From assembly GCA_008973525.1 (NCBI GenBank), contig WACJ01000524.1:930001-994000 (forward strand): a stretch of DNA of 64,000 nt, read 5' to 3'. The notes beneath the pieces are model-generated. The model saw nothing but the letters and a program-made list of their open reading frames with translations, was not told the origin of the DNA and ran no database searches. The stretch's first letter is position 1; every line of letters starts with the position of its first letter. Positions 40,101-48,310 of the stretch are shown piece after piece. This DNA comes from Stenopsyche tienmushanensis (lineage: Eukaryota; Arthropoda; Insecta; Trichoptera; Stenopsychidae). The translations under genes and the position numbers were made by a program.

Positions 40101-40455
40101 CACTTTATCGAAAAGCTTCACGAGGAATCCCAATGCCAATTTGAGAAATTTAAGAAATTTATCTAACAGTAGTCCACAGCTCGCTATACCGCCGCCTCCA
40201 CAGCCTCCCCTTTTGACACGTCATTTCGGAAGCGCTCGTTCTTATACTCCTGGATTCAGACCAGAAATGCGATTTGGTTCTGGTCGTCATTTAAACGGCG
40301 GACCGCATGCAGCATATTTTGGATCACTTCAGCGTTTGATGCCTTATAATTTAGAATATGATTTTGCTGTCATCCAAGAACGAAGCGCACAAGATTCCCT
40401 CGACCACGACGGAAGGATGCAGCAGTATTGGGGGGTCGCCACGACCGAGTTGTAA
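18510..40455 (+). CDS. Phlpp: Phlpp, PH-domain leucine-rich-repeat protein phosphatase
   Basis: Seven coding exons, 18510-19119, 19210-19415, 28672-28970, 35958-36111, 36312-36470, 37741-37894 and 37970-40455, join with GT-AG borders and consistent phases to 1355 residues, close to animal PHLPP2 size. In order: basic N-terminus, RA-like region (about 62-145), PH domain (about 150-270), leucine-rich repeats (about 275-820), PP2C-like phosphatase (about 845-1060; metal-binding Asp in GMVDGG at 868 and in AEDNLS at 1049), and a Ser/Gln/Pro-rich tail ending ATTEL. PHLPPs dephosphorylate the hydrophobic-motif serine of Akt, PKC and other AGC kinases at membranes. The ATG is in good context (ATAATGG), with an in-frame TAA nine bases upstream; an upstream non-coding exon is likely. 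Introns 2 and 3 (about 9.3 and 7.0 kb) carry most of the mobile elements. Confidence 0.94.
19210..19415 (+). CDS. Phlpp: Phlpp coding exon 2: PH domain
   Basis: It encodes the second half of the PH domain, ending with FGFDNYWERNLWFAWIKE, the usual C-terminal helix with its Trp. The acceptor is TTCTAG, the donor GTAAGT, and the exon ends in phase 0. Confidence 0.92.
20420..21300. other. GC-richer island inside Phlpp intron 2
   Basis: This part stands out from the AT-rich intron. On the minus strand, 20644-20812 is an ATG-started 55-codon frame (MYTPGVEVNESGGVAGNILL...), and 21005-21262 is open, with SDERPKKKRAAP near its start. Just downstream, another frame reads GSHCEDCGSNETAR, which recalls the 'C..CG...ET' motif near the end of some LINE polymerases. 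The plus strand also has open stretches. It could be a nested gene, an alternative promoter or an old retroelement; I cannot tell which. Confidence 0.3.
21301..23584. other. Phlpp intron 2, no gene seen
   Basis: AT-rich intronic sequence with only short frames (for example 21400-21642 on the plus strand) lacking any recognised domain. Confidence 0.4.
23585..24350 (-). mobile_element. TIR repeat family, copy C (nearly full)
   Basis: In reverse complement this copy starts near 24350 with ACTTGCATATAAACTCAAAC followed by CTCTTTTTGTGCGATTTCG. It runs through the same internal landmarks as copy A and ends with CCGCGGAACTACGCGGTTAA near 23610. Both ends are present, giving a size of about 750 bases. 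It lies antisense in Phlpp intron 2. Confidence 0.6.
24351..27059. other. Phlpp intron 2, no gene seen
   Basis: Several overlapping open frames occur at 25135-26069 on both strands, but none carries a recognised motif or a convincing splice pair. Confidence 0.35.
27060..28070 (+). mobile_element. Mariner copy, second subtype, decayed
   Basis: The order of motifs is that of a mariner transposase: FKMSCNAIQTSRKICSVYGK, CQRWFRRFSSGNFSLVDDHR, CDEKWILYDN (first catalytic Asp), IWWDCGGIIHFEFL, then HDNARPHAN in a shifted frame (second Asp) and HPPYSPDIAPSDYYVF (third Asp). At least two frameshifts and stops break it. The right end ACTTATGGGTCTCCCTAATA is related to, but differs from, the TIR of the commoner mariner in this window. 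The left TIR is not seen. It lies in Phlpp intron 2. Confidence 0.8.
28545..28660. mobile_element. Solo end of a hAT element next to a Phlpp acceptor
   Basis: GGGGGCCGAATTAAAATC, GACTCGCGAGTCGTGG and GGATCGCTGATCTA resemble the terminal region of ZBED/Buster-like hAT elements. Its edge is about 10-20 bases from the polypyrimidine tract of Phlpp exon 3. No internal part remains. Confidence 0.45.
28672..28970 (+). CDS. Phlpp: Phlpp coding exon 3: first leucine-rich repeats
   Basis: It encodes repeats such as LHTLQLHYNRLNMFPNELLE and LKILNLSDNDIEVLPDEISR. The acceptor is TTTTTTTCAG, the donor ATG|GTGAGT, and the exon ends in phase 2. It follows an intron of about 9.3 kb. Confidence 0.92.
29000..29775. 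other. Phlpp intron 3, no gene seen
   Basis: Open frames at 29250-29673 on both strands overlap one another and show no recognised domain. Confidence 0.35.
29776..29905 (+). repeat. SINE family 1, copy 1
   Basis: It starts with a tRNA-like head: box-A-like CAGCGGTTAAGCGG and box B GGGTTCAAACCC about 35 bases later. It continues into the shared body CTGGCGAGACCACATTTTTA and AATAGTCTCATAAC. The same body follows the heads at 45288 and, inverted, at 52868 and 56818. No acceptor stem closes, so it is a SINE rather than a tRNA gene. Confidence 0.6.
29906..30892. other. Phlpp intron 3, no gene seen
   Basis: AT-rich sequence without recognised coding or repeat structure. Confidence 0.35.
30893..31363 (+). 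mobile_element. Mariner family M1, 5'-truncated copy
   Basis: It begins abruptly within the transposase (FQLDNLKDTIARKRPELANR). It keeps the second Asp region (HHDNAKPHVSLLVRNK) and HPPYFPDIAPSDYYLF with the third Asp, then runs to the right TIR ACTTATGGGACACCCTAA. Stops after YYLF and in the last helix kill it. The 5' half and left TIR are missing. Confidence 0.8.
31364..35957. other. Phlpp intron 3 remainder
   Basis: Contents are mostly unassigned AT-rich sequence. A GTTATGAACCCCTGTTCTAAT end near 32305 looks like a hAT terminus. A short G/C-rich patch occurs at 32940-33120. The minus-strand frames 34650-35094 (for example GDIMAYENNGRGFKDGLMVL) are open but not recognised. Confidence 0.35.
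35958..36111 (+). CDS. Phlpp: Phlpp coding exon 4: leucine-rich repeats
   Basis: It continues the repeats: LEELQVSGNELSTLPESLQE and LKTLEVARNRLQVIPNFLC. The acceptor CTTGCAG completes the Cys codon split from exon 3. The donor is TTG|GTAAGC, phase 0. Confidence 0.92.
36312..36470 (+). CDS. Phlpp: Phlpp coding exon 5: leucine-rich-repeat linker
   Basis: It encodes 53 residues, starting DIHAARLDNNKN and ending NLRDNQLKGSIILGNYG, a partly degenerate repeat region. The acceptor is GATTTCAG and the donor GGG|GTAAAT, phase 0. It was too short to be seen as a long open frame. Confidence 0.85.
36816..37664 (-). mobile_element. Mariner family M1, internally deleted, in Phlpp intron 5
   Basis: TIRs TTAGGGTGTCCCATAAG (36816) and TTAGGTTGTCCCATAAG (inverted, ending 37664) are flanked by TA on each side. 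One minus-strand frame runs about 230 residues: a short N-terminus, then a deletion joining KLKIPSTDSNK, GDESWILYEN (first Asp), FHYDNPRSHVSLL (second Asp) and PDIAPSEYYLF, where the third catalytic Asp is Glu. The helix-turn-helix region is mostly gone. It cannot be active, but its long open frame suggests a recent origin. Confidence 0.9.
37741..37894 (+). CDS. Phlpp: Phlpp coding exon 6: leucine-rich repeats
   Basis: It encodes NLTQLDVSDNSIEKLDLSAL through RALTSLVADWN. The acceptor is TATTTTCAG and the donor AACA|GTAACA, phase 1. Reading straight on would meet TAA at 37930-37932; splicing at 37895-37969 avoids it. Confidence 0.88.
37970..40455 (+). CDS. Phlpp: Phlpp last coding exon: repeats, PP2C-like domain, tail
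   Basis: The acceptor GTTTTGTAG restores the frame as NRIERMRVKPAPSRLQHMDV. Repeats run to about 38760. The phosphatase-like domain follows (KYLCVSQIRLPAFC, LFGMVDGGIDNEI, RIASVGEASAVLV, GAEDNLSIMIIRF). The tail has a Cys-rich run (QSGCCCEYQNNCC), two Pro-rich stretches and ends ATTEL before TAA. The ATG at 37933, just before this exon, is intronic, not the start. Confidence 0.93.
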
Positions 40456-40490
40456 TGATTTTGTAAAACTCTGTAAATATGTACCATAGA

Positions 40491-40496
40491 AATAAA
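40491..40496 (+). terminator. Phlpp: Poly(A) signal of Phlpp
   Basis: AATAAA lies 36 bases after the Phlpp stop codon, suggesting a very short 3'UTR. Later alternatives are possible. Confidence 0.6.
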
Positions 40497-42500
40497 ACGA
40501 TGTTTAAATACTTATTATAGTTTATTTAGACGACTAGATTCTTTTAAAATTAAAACATGTAAATGCGTCCGACAGCATTGCGTCTTCAGACACTGTTCCT
40601 AGCACATTAAGAAAATAAAACAGTGAGAACATTTTATGCAGCACTGTGCGTACAATCTTCACGGTTTTCTAAAATATCAAAATACATTTACATATACAAA
40701 AAAAATCGCGTAAAAATCAACTGTAAGATCTTTTTATTATGAATTATTTTTAAAAACTGTGAATTTATTTCGAAACGCATCGCGATTGAACTGCGTTATA
40801 CAGTTGATTCACACAATTATAATAACAACATATTTTAGACACCGTGAAATATTCTTTAGATTCAGTTATAATTCTTTGGTAAATTCATTTAAACTAGAGA
40901 AAAAATATTTACAGAACATTCATTCGTACATATGGATACATGGACAAAACATTTTACGTATCGATGATTTTTTAAACTTATTAAATTAAATCTGATAATA
41001 CAAAATTCATACGAACGAATTGAGGAGAGAAGTAGCGATCGTTTGGGAGACATTTGTACTTTGAAAACACTAGACAACAAATAAAATATGATATTTACAT
41101 CAAGCATAATGAAATCAATGAGCGGTATACAATGAGTTAAATTTGATGTCTAGCGTAATTTATAATTATTACATACGCAAATTAGTTTAAACATTTTATT
41201 ACAAAATTATATGTTTGATATGATGAAAATAAATCCAATATGATGTATTAACCCTTCTGAAATCAAATTTATTTAATGTTTTCGAAAAGTTTCAGTACCG
41301 TTATCAGATCGATGAGCACCAATGTGGGCATCTAAATTTCTTACATCCATCTTTATCATAAACCAGACTTAAATAGAAAGCAAGACGACGCCGAATTAAA
41401 TAATCAATAGCTTCAATCTATCAAATTTGTAGCAATATTGCTCATTATTAACTATTTAAATGATTTACAATTTAGATCGGGATGTTTCATGGTTAATTGT
41501 TAAACAAGAACTTTGAAAGTATCTTACACAAGTAGAGATTAATTTAAAGCTAAACAGTTGAACAATTTTGATGAAAAACAAGTATTTCAGAAAATATTTC
41601 AATCAGAGAAGCGTCGGTTTTTCGCAAAGTTTTAATTTCATACATTTATTTGATTATGATATTAAGTTTTGATCATCCATCAATTGATATTTATACAAAT
41701 CGTATGCATAGCCATTTCTTCATAACATCACAACCTACTGTAATTTCTATTCCTTCATATACGACCATATCTCGTTCTGCTCAATATATGTCATTATACT
41801 ATGTGGCCATCTGATCATGATTTTCATGATATAAATTAGTAGCCCAAATTTCCACAAAATATCGTTGTTTTATTAAATGAAATTTGATTTTGAAGGGTAA
41901 TCGAAGAACGACTTAGAGTTCGAAATGATGATATTATAAATTATTGTTTTGATGAATCAAGTTTATAAAGTCCTATGTTCACATCACACGAATTAAATTT
42001 TCTATTCTTTTGAATACATGAAGTCTTTTTTAACCGTATTCCAATGATTAGTTTCATTTTTACAAGACGGGTATTACTGTAGAAATTGTTTTAATTTGTA
42101 TAGTTATGTACTAAGAATATGTTTCTTATTTTATGTATGTGCACATTCAGAGTCAATATAATTCGAATCGAAAAAAATGATATATCACAAGTAAAAGTTA
42201 GAATATCTACAGAATATGATTGTAAGTGTTTGCATCGGAAAATATTTGATATTGATATCTAAGAAATTAATGATGATTTAGCAGTCTTTAAAAGTCGACA
42301 GAAGTTTGTGGAGGGATCTTCAGTTAAGAAAAGTTGAAGTGTTGCTTATTTTAACATGTATTCGGATGTGGAATTTGTAGTCCGAGATATATTCCATCGA
42401 CATACTTGACATTCACTCCACTTTCACCGCGATTTTCTTATTAAGAATTTCGAATGCACTATCTGTAGAAGGAAAGGGGCACGTGGGGCCCTGGGCGGGG
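40497..42500. other. Intergenic spacer between convergent Phlpp and Lim3
   Basis: About 2 kb of AT-rich sequence, probably including the Lim3 3'UTR on the minus strand. No recognised open frame. Confidence 0.45.
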
Positions 42501-42640
42501 TCAGTATCTCGGCGCTGGTGCCTCCAGCCAGGAGTCTGGTGATGGTGGAAAATCTGGATAATGAGGAGGACTAGAACCGCTACTGAGATCAGATCCAGCA
42601 CCCAAAGCACCGGTGCCGTGGACTCCAGTTGCTCCATGTC
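42501..42640 (-). CDS. Lim3: Lim3 coding exon 7: conserved C-terminal motif
   Basis: It encodes a Gly/Ser-rich stretch and [20 protein letters not shown] before TGA. The YPDFP-SP-SWL core is shared with vertebrate Lhx3/Lhx4. The acceptor is ATTTTTCAG. Confidence 0.9.
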
Positions 42641-45600
42641 CTGAAAAATCCAAAGCAATCATTTTTATAAATTCATAAACGATTAAAACATAAATTATGA
42701 ATGATTCAAATCCAATCTTATAATTACCGATGGATGTATAAACTATTTGATCATTGTAAGAATAAGGATGAGATGCTAAAGGTAAAGGTGGTGAATGGGC
42801 TGATAAATAAGGAGGAGTAGTTGCTGTCAAGTAACTTCTGCCATGAGGTGATGCGCCTTCTTCTAATCCCATATGCACGGTACTATAACTATCGTTACTC
42901 AAATCTGCAAGATAATAAAATAACCATGGAAAAACAGCGGAATGCAATATAATTTCAAATAATATTTTTTTAAATCTGTGATATATATATGCATTGATGT
43001 TACATTTCAATTGTGTTTTAAAAAATCTTTCATACAAATAATTATTTTTAGATAATGGATTCGGAGCTTTTAAAAGGCCTTTTTTGATCAATGGCTATTT
43101 TAATCAAAATATTTCTGAGATGACTTAATATCACTGATCAAACTCTATTTGAATCTTCATAATGATATATTTTTCCTTTAAGTAATGAATCTTTAACAAA
43201 TTTTGTGTTTTCATTGATGGCAGATTAAAAACTCCAAATATGGCATCATGAATGTGTAAAAATTCCTTTTTAGTTTTTGTTGGGTTGTAATTGTTTATAT
43301 CAAAAAAATCAGTATTTGAGTAAGTTATTCTAGTACAAAATACATTTTTCAATTACAAAATAAAATAATTATTAAATATTCAACTATACCATGATGACTA
43401 TAACTATCCAGATCGACTTTGAGTTCATCTTTATCGAGGAGCTTATCGTGACGCGGGGATGAGCCACCCTTCATCGAACGGAAGTATTGGCTCCATCTTG
43501 TGCGACCGGCATCCTTCTTTAAACGTTTTTCTTTGGCTCTCCTGGAAAAAAATACTATTTTCATTAATAAAAGTTAATAATCAAAAGTATAACTTTGCTG
43601 CAAAAATATTTATTCACCATTGTAACTTTGAAATGTCAAACGGTTATGATTTTCGGCAAAACTTTTAAAGCCTAAATGAAATATTTTTCCCGGATTACTT
43701 TCTGAATGATATTGAAGGATGAGGGATGAAAAGAGGGGTTTTCCGTGGCATCCCTTACCTTATACAGAGGACGCACGTTTGTCGAAGAAAATCAATATAA
43801 TCCGCCATTTTGTCATTTCGGTTCGGTTTGGTTTGGTACCCGATAAAGCCCTCCCATTTCATTTCTTCCGACTGCTTTTATTGCTTTCAACATAACGGGT
43901 GGAGTGTTTCTCCATATCTATGGGAGTGACTATACATCCTCGGGTGAATGCTCGCCTTTATGTTCGCAAAATCCCCATATCCGCGCTGCGGCGGGAGAAA
44001 ATTTAGGGGTAATGTGGATCCTCTCAAGGCGCATTATGAAAGTTGATTGAATTTTCGTTTCATTTATAACTTTAAACAAAGTAAATATGCATAAATCATG
44101 CCATAAATGCATGCATAAATCTTATCTCAAAACCAAACTTTAAATATACAGCAATGACATGACATGACTTATCGCACCGCCCACATTCGGGCAGATCATC
44201 GTAAATGCGAGTACATTTTTATTATACTATTTTTTCTAAAATCATCGCACTGGCAAAGATCTTCGATACGATTATAAACGATATCTTCAATCAAAATTAT
44301 CAAATTGATATCAGCATGGAATATTTTGTCATCACATATTTAGAATTTGTGCTGAAATAATTCAGCAGCTTCATAAACGAGTCAATATCTGATTGATACT
44401 TAGAAAAATCTATCAATCCATCAATGCAATAAACTATTATTTCGTTCTAAAATGATCGAAATTAGCGATGACTTAATCTTAATGTTCAAACCAAGTGACA
44501 TTAAAATCGTCATTGCAAATTCTAAATTTAAACATTTGACTAAATTTAAGCCTTTGAATATTCGCTGATAAATGATATAGTAAATTTGAAATGATTTTCC
44601 TTATTCAACTTCTTAATTTTTTTTCTACAGTCTCCATGATTATCTTATAGTTATTTTAGTCTGATCCAATAAAACTGAAAATCTATAACATTTGTATTTA
44701 GATGTAATGAATGATTACCAATTCTTATTATTGTACTATTCTTTATTAATATGCTAGCAAAAAAAATTCTAGAAATTATCCGCATCTTGAATTTTCAACA
44801 AATGGTAATATTAAGCAATATTGTGAAGGAACTGAATATGTTTTATATTCTTGCTTATATTGCCGTTTTATGTTTTTTAATACTATAATGTTTCCGCTAT
44901 TTGCTATAACAAATCATAGATCTGTTCTGTTTTATCTTTTCCATATTAAGACTGTTAACAAATAATGATACCCCTGGATATAAACTTCGAATGAAACAGA
45001 GTTCGTCAAATCAAAATGTTACCAACTTATATACATTTTTTTGCCAAATCGCTAATAACAAGATAGTACTTTTTAAAAATTATGGTTTACATTGTTTTCA
45101 AGCCGTAGGAAGAATTTTGCTCTACTTAAACATATTCTCTTTGTGTCAACTTTTGACATAAAATTAAACAAACGCTTACACATTTTAGAACACTTTTGCG
45201 AACACAGCTTATTTGATAATGCTTGCAAATTATATTTAAATTATCTCTTCAGATTTATGACTTTTAAATTCTATTTCGCATCAAATGGCCCATAAGTAGT
45301 CTCGCGATTAAGCCGTCGGATTAGTAACTCAATCGTCATGGGTTTAAATCTACAGGACGTGTAGCTGGCGACCACATTTTAAAAATACATATTTCATAGC
45401 GAATATGTATTCGATATGAAAAACTATGTACAAATGATTGACAATAGTTCCATAAAAAAGATTGCTGCACTTCAAAAACATGCTATCAAATTGATGATGC
45501 GCCATGATACGTTTCTAATTGAGGGATGCTTTATGACCTTTTTATAACTACATTTTAAGCATAAAATAAGACAAATGACACAAAAAAGGTTAAAATACCG

Positions 45601-47852
45601 CCATTCTATAAGCTTAAGATTTTGTATTCCAATATTATCATCATTATTTGCTTTTATGTCACAAACTTTAAAATAACTATTTTTATAGCGAAAAAGCTTT
45701 TTCCGATTTTATAAAATCAGTTTTAAATGCAAAAACTTTAAATTTATGCACTTAAGATTTTTGATAAAATGATAAATTTATATAGCAAAAACTACAAACC
45801 TGTTTTGGAACCAAACTTGCACCACTCGCATATCAAGTCCCGTATCCTGGGAAAGTTGCTCTCGAACATGTCTTGCAGGCTTTGGGCTATTGTTATAAGC
45901 ACTCTTCAGGGTTTCTAACTGCTTCGCCGTAATGGTGGTCCTCGGTCTCTTATTCGGCGAATCTCCATCCAGCGATCCTCCATCTAACATAAAAATATCT
46001 TTGGAATTACATTAACGCTGCATTCGTTTCATTAACACCCTAATGGCCTATTGAATGCAATCGACGATGAAATTGTGTCTAATAAGAGATTTTCGACTGA
46101 ATTATCAAAAATATGGCATTTAAGATGTTTCATATGCTTAATATGATTTAAAATTGTTTGATTATATTTTCACAAAATATTTTTTGAAATATTTAAAGTC
46201 GCTGATTTTCTTCATAGATACGTAAGACTGATGATCAGATCAATGTAGAAAAATAACTAGATTTCATAATTTAGATAACAAAAGTGTTTGTGCTACATCA
46301 TCTTTATCACATTTGGGTATTCCATCTAAAACTGCACCATATACGATGATGTCCCTTTCTTTATGCACTCGTTGAATGGATTGTTTATTTTTAATTATGT
46401 ACTATTAATTTAAGTTTGTAATAGTTGGTAAGTTGATAATATCTTGCCTGTATATTTTAGCAATAATCTGATTGTTTAATATTATATTATATGAAATATA
46501 GCTTAAATAGTAGAAGAGGGATAACATGAATTTAATCCGTCGAAGATAAGGCGCAATGTTTTTCAGATTGCTTCGATAAAATCTTTGCATCACACATTTC
46601 ATCTTTCACCTGTAGTAAAAATTGCACAACAATCTGATTTAATTTTTTTTTAAATAAAAGATATGTTGAAAATTGCCTACAATTGAAAATGATGACGAAC
46701 AAGCTGTGTATCGATTGCTTTGAACATGTTTAAGCTGACATGAATCATGTTATCACTTCGTGAAAATAAAATTCGATTGCTCACCACGCGTATCGAAGAT
46801 TTTGCTACTGTCATACATAGATTAAACATTCTTAGATAACAAAAACATTCGAGTCGGAACTCTTTAACGGATCGTATAGATTAAGGTGTGATGATTTAAT
46901 CCTGCGTTTGTCGAGTGATAAAATTTGGATAACATTGATAGCTTACCCTTAGCCCTAGCTGCCTCATAGTCGGTTTTACAGACCAGCTTCCTATCTTCCA
47001 TGAGATAGAACTCATCACCGGTGTTGAGCTGTCTGGCGCAGACGACACAAGCAAAACACGGAAGATGATATACGTGATCTTGAGCTCTTCTTACGACCTG
47101 CGTCGGTGGAATCCCTTGCAAGCAACCCGCACACTTGCTGCCAAACCGCCTGCACTCACAGCAAGAGCCACACAAAATTATTTTTATTAACTATTATCAG
47201 TCAAAAACGCAAATAAAAAACACTAGATAAAAGAATTGTGGTAAGTATTAAAATCTGATTACGGTTATCAGATATCGTAGCGTGAGATTATATCACGTAG
47301 TATTAAATACGCACAGATATTTTTATATTCCAAATAGAATTTTGCTTGAAATATGATCATTAAGGATGCTACTTACTTAAAGAAGTCGTCTTTGCAGTAG
47401 AGTTGACCGTTTCGAGCGAAGCATTTGTCTGCGAGCTGCACCCGGCATTCGGAGCATTGCAGACATTTAGCATGCCATGTCCTCTCCAATACCTTCAGGA
47501 TGAATCGATCCAGGATTAATTCTTGACATCCACCGCATTTGGGAATGCTGGCTGTCGACAAAATAAACGGATTGTTACCGCATGCGTTTGAAATGTGTTA
47601 GATTCAAAAAACATATTTAGAACACATGTCTTCGATCCATGAAATAACCATAGGGCGATATCTATTTTTCGTCTATCGTATAAACGGTATAAATAGATGT
47701 TTTGTGCTAATAAATCTATTGTGGTTAAATACAAACTATTACATACATATCAAAACCTCCGGCAAGTGTTCCAGCTGTATTGGAGGCACACGCAAATCTG
47801 CAGCCATTGAGAGATTTTCATTTTTGTACATCGCAAGCGTTGACATCATCAT
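42501..47852 (-). CDS. Lim3: Lim3, LIM-homeodomain transcription factor (Lhx3/Lhx4 class)
   Basis: Seven coding exons on the minus strand, 47747-47852, 47377-47551, 46947-47149, 45800-45983, 43390-43541, 42728-42904 and 42501-42640, all have GT-AG borders and matching phases and give 378 residues. LIM1 (about 41-92) reads [21 protein letters not shown]...; LIM2 (about 100-155) reads [18 protein letters not shown].... The homeodomain (about 172-231) contains [20 protein letters not shown] and [15 protein letters not shown], split by an intron at QNR as is usual for this class. The Lhx3/4-specific extension [15 protein letters not shown] follows. The tail ends near [12 protein letters not shown], also conserved. 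The protein binds DNA in the nucleus with LIM-binding cofactors and specifies motor-neuron and interneuron identity in flies and vertebrates. No break is seen. Confidence 0.95.
42728..42904 (-). CDS. Lim3: Lim3 coding exon 6
   Basis: It encodes [20 protein letters not shown] and a Ser/Pro/Tyr-rich low-complexity stretch ending DQIVYTSI. The acceptor is TCTTGCAG, the donor ATCG|GTAATT, phase 1. Confidence 0.9.
43390..43541 (-). CDS. Lim3: Lim3 coding exon 5: end of homeodomain
   Basis: It encodes [20 protein letters not shown] and a basic/acidic linker ([15 protein letters not shown]). The acceptor is TTTTTCCAG, the donor CATG|GTATAG. Confidence 0.94.
43730..44030. promoter_or_regulatory. GC-richer block in Lim3 homeobox intron
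   Basis: Within the 2.26-kb intron between the two homeodomain exons this stretch is richer in G/C, with GGTTCGGTTTGGTTTGGTAC, GCATTCACCCGAGGATG in reverse complement, and CGCTGCGGCGGGAG. It has no open frame of note. An intronic enhancer is one reading; this is inference only. Confidence 0.25.
45288..45470 (+). repeat. SINE family 1, copy 2
   Basis: The head GTCTCGCGATTAAGCCGTCGG with box-B-like GGGTTTAAATC is followed by the body AGCTGGCGACCACATTTTAA and AATAGTTCCATAAAA. It sits in Lim3 intron 4, opposite to the gene. It is the longest copy in the window. Confidence 0.6.
45800..45983 (-). CDS. Lim3: Lim3 coding exon 4: most of the homeodomain
   Basis: It encodes [20 protein letters not shown] through [13 protein letters not shown]. 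Recognition-helix residues V47, Q50 and N51 are present as expected. The acceptor is TTATGTTAG and the donor CAG|GTTTGT splits the Arg codon. Confidence 0.95.
46947..47149 (-). CDS. Lim3: Lim3 coding exon 3: LIM2 domain
   Basis: It encodes the second zinc-binding LIM domain from RFGSKCAGC to [13 protein letters not shown], with all eight ligands in place (C-C-H-C, C-C-C-D). The acceptor is GAGTGCAG, the donor AAGG|GTAAGC. Confidence 0.95.
47377..47551 (-). CDS. Lim3: Lim3 coding exon 2: LIM1 domain
   Basis: It encodes [19 protein letters not shown] through [10 protein letters not shown], the first LIM domain with complete zinc ligands. The acceptor is TGTCGACAG, the donor TTTAA|GTAAGT. The true exon starts at 47551; the few bases beyond are intron. 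Confidence 0.95.
47747..47852 (-). CDS. Lim3: Lim3 coding exon 1: N-terminus
   Basis: Three successive ATGs open a frame ([20 protein letters not shown]) that runs to HLPEVLI. It ends in phase 1 at the donor T|GTATGT, exactly the phase needed by the LIM1 exon. An in-frame TAA lies 15 bases upstream of the first ATG. The length of leader before LIM1 agrees with other Lim3/Lhx4 proteins. An alternative first exon farther upstream is possible, as vertebrate Lhx3 has two. Confidence 0.8.
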
Positions 47853-48039
47853 TTTAATATATTTTTATTTAACACCACCAATCTTAAATATAAACTTATC
47901 ACTTTGAAACTCGCGACGGCTTCAACCGCATTAATTTTTCACTTGACACATCATTCAGTATACAATAACTATCGTCTTATAGATTAATTGAATCTGTCAA
48001 ATATGAACGTGTTCATTTTTAATGCGATGGATAGTCGAA

Positions 48040-48310
48040 TTGAATATTGACAGTTGACAGTTAATAGCGCGAAGACGACGGACGAGCGCACAACAATGTG
48101 ACACCGACGCCGTAGCGCAGCTATCTGAGGCCGGCACCCCGCCCACCCTACTGTCCCCACCACATTCGCTATCCCTCGTGTGGGCGGATACATTTCAGAC
48201 GCTGCGTTCTGATTGGTTATCCGCCGATAGCATTAAAACACCTCCCTCCTCTTACCCCAAGCTTGCCGCCACTTACCCCTAGTAGAAGCTGCCGCTACGC
48301 TTTTACACAA
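48040..48310 (-). promoter_or_regulatory. Lim3: GC-rich probable promoter/5'UTR of Lim3
   Basis: The only strongly CpG-rich stretch beside Lim3 lies about 190-460 bases upstream of its ATG on the minus strand, with CGCCGATAACC- and GGGGTGGGCGGG-like elements. It has no TATA box at a clear position. Location and base composition suggest the transcription start region, though no start site can be fixed from sequence. Confidence 0.4.
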
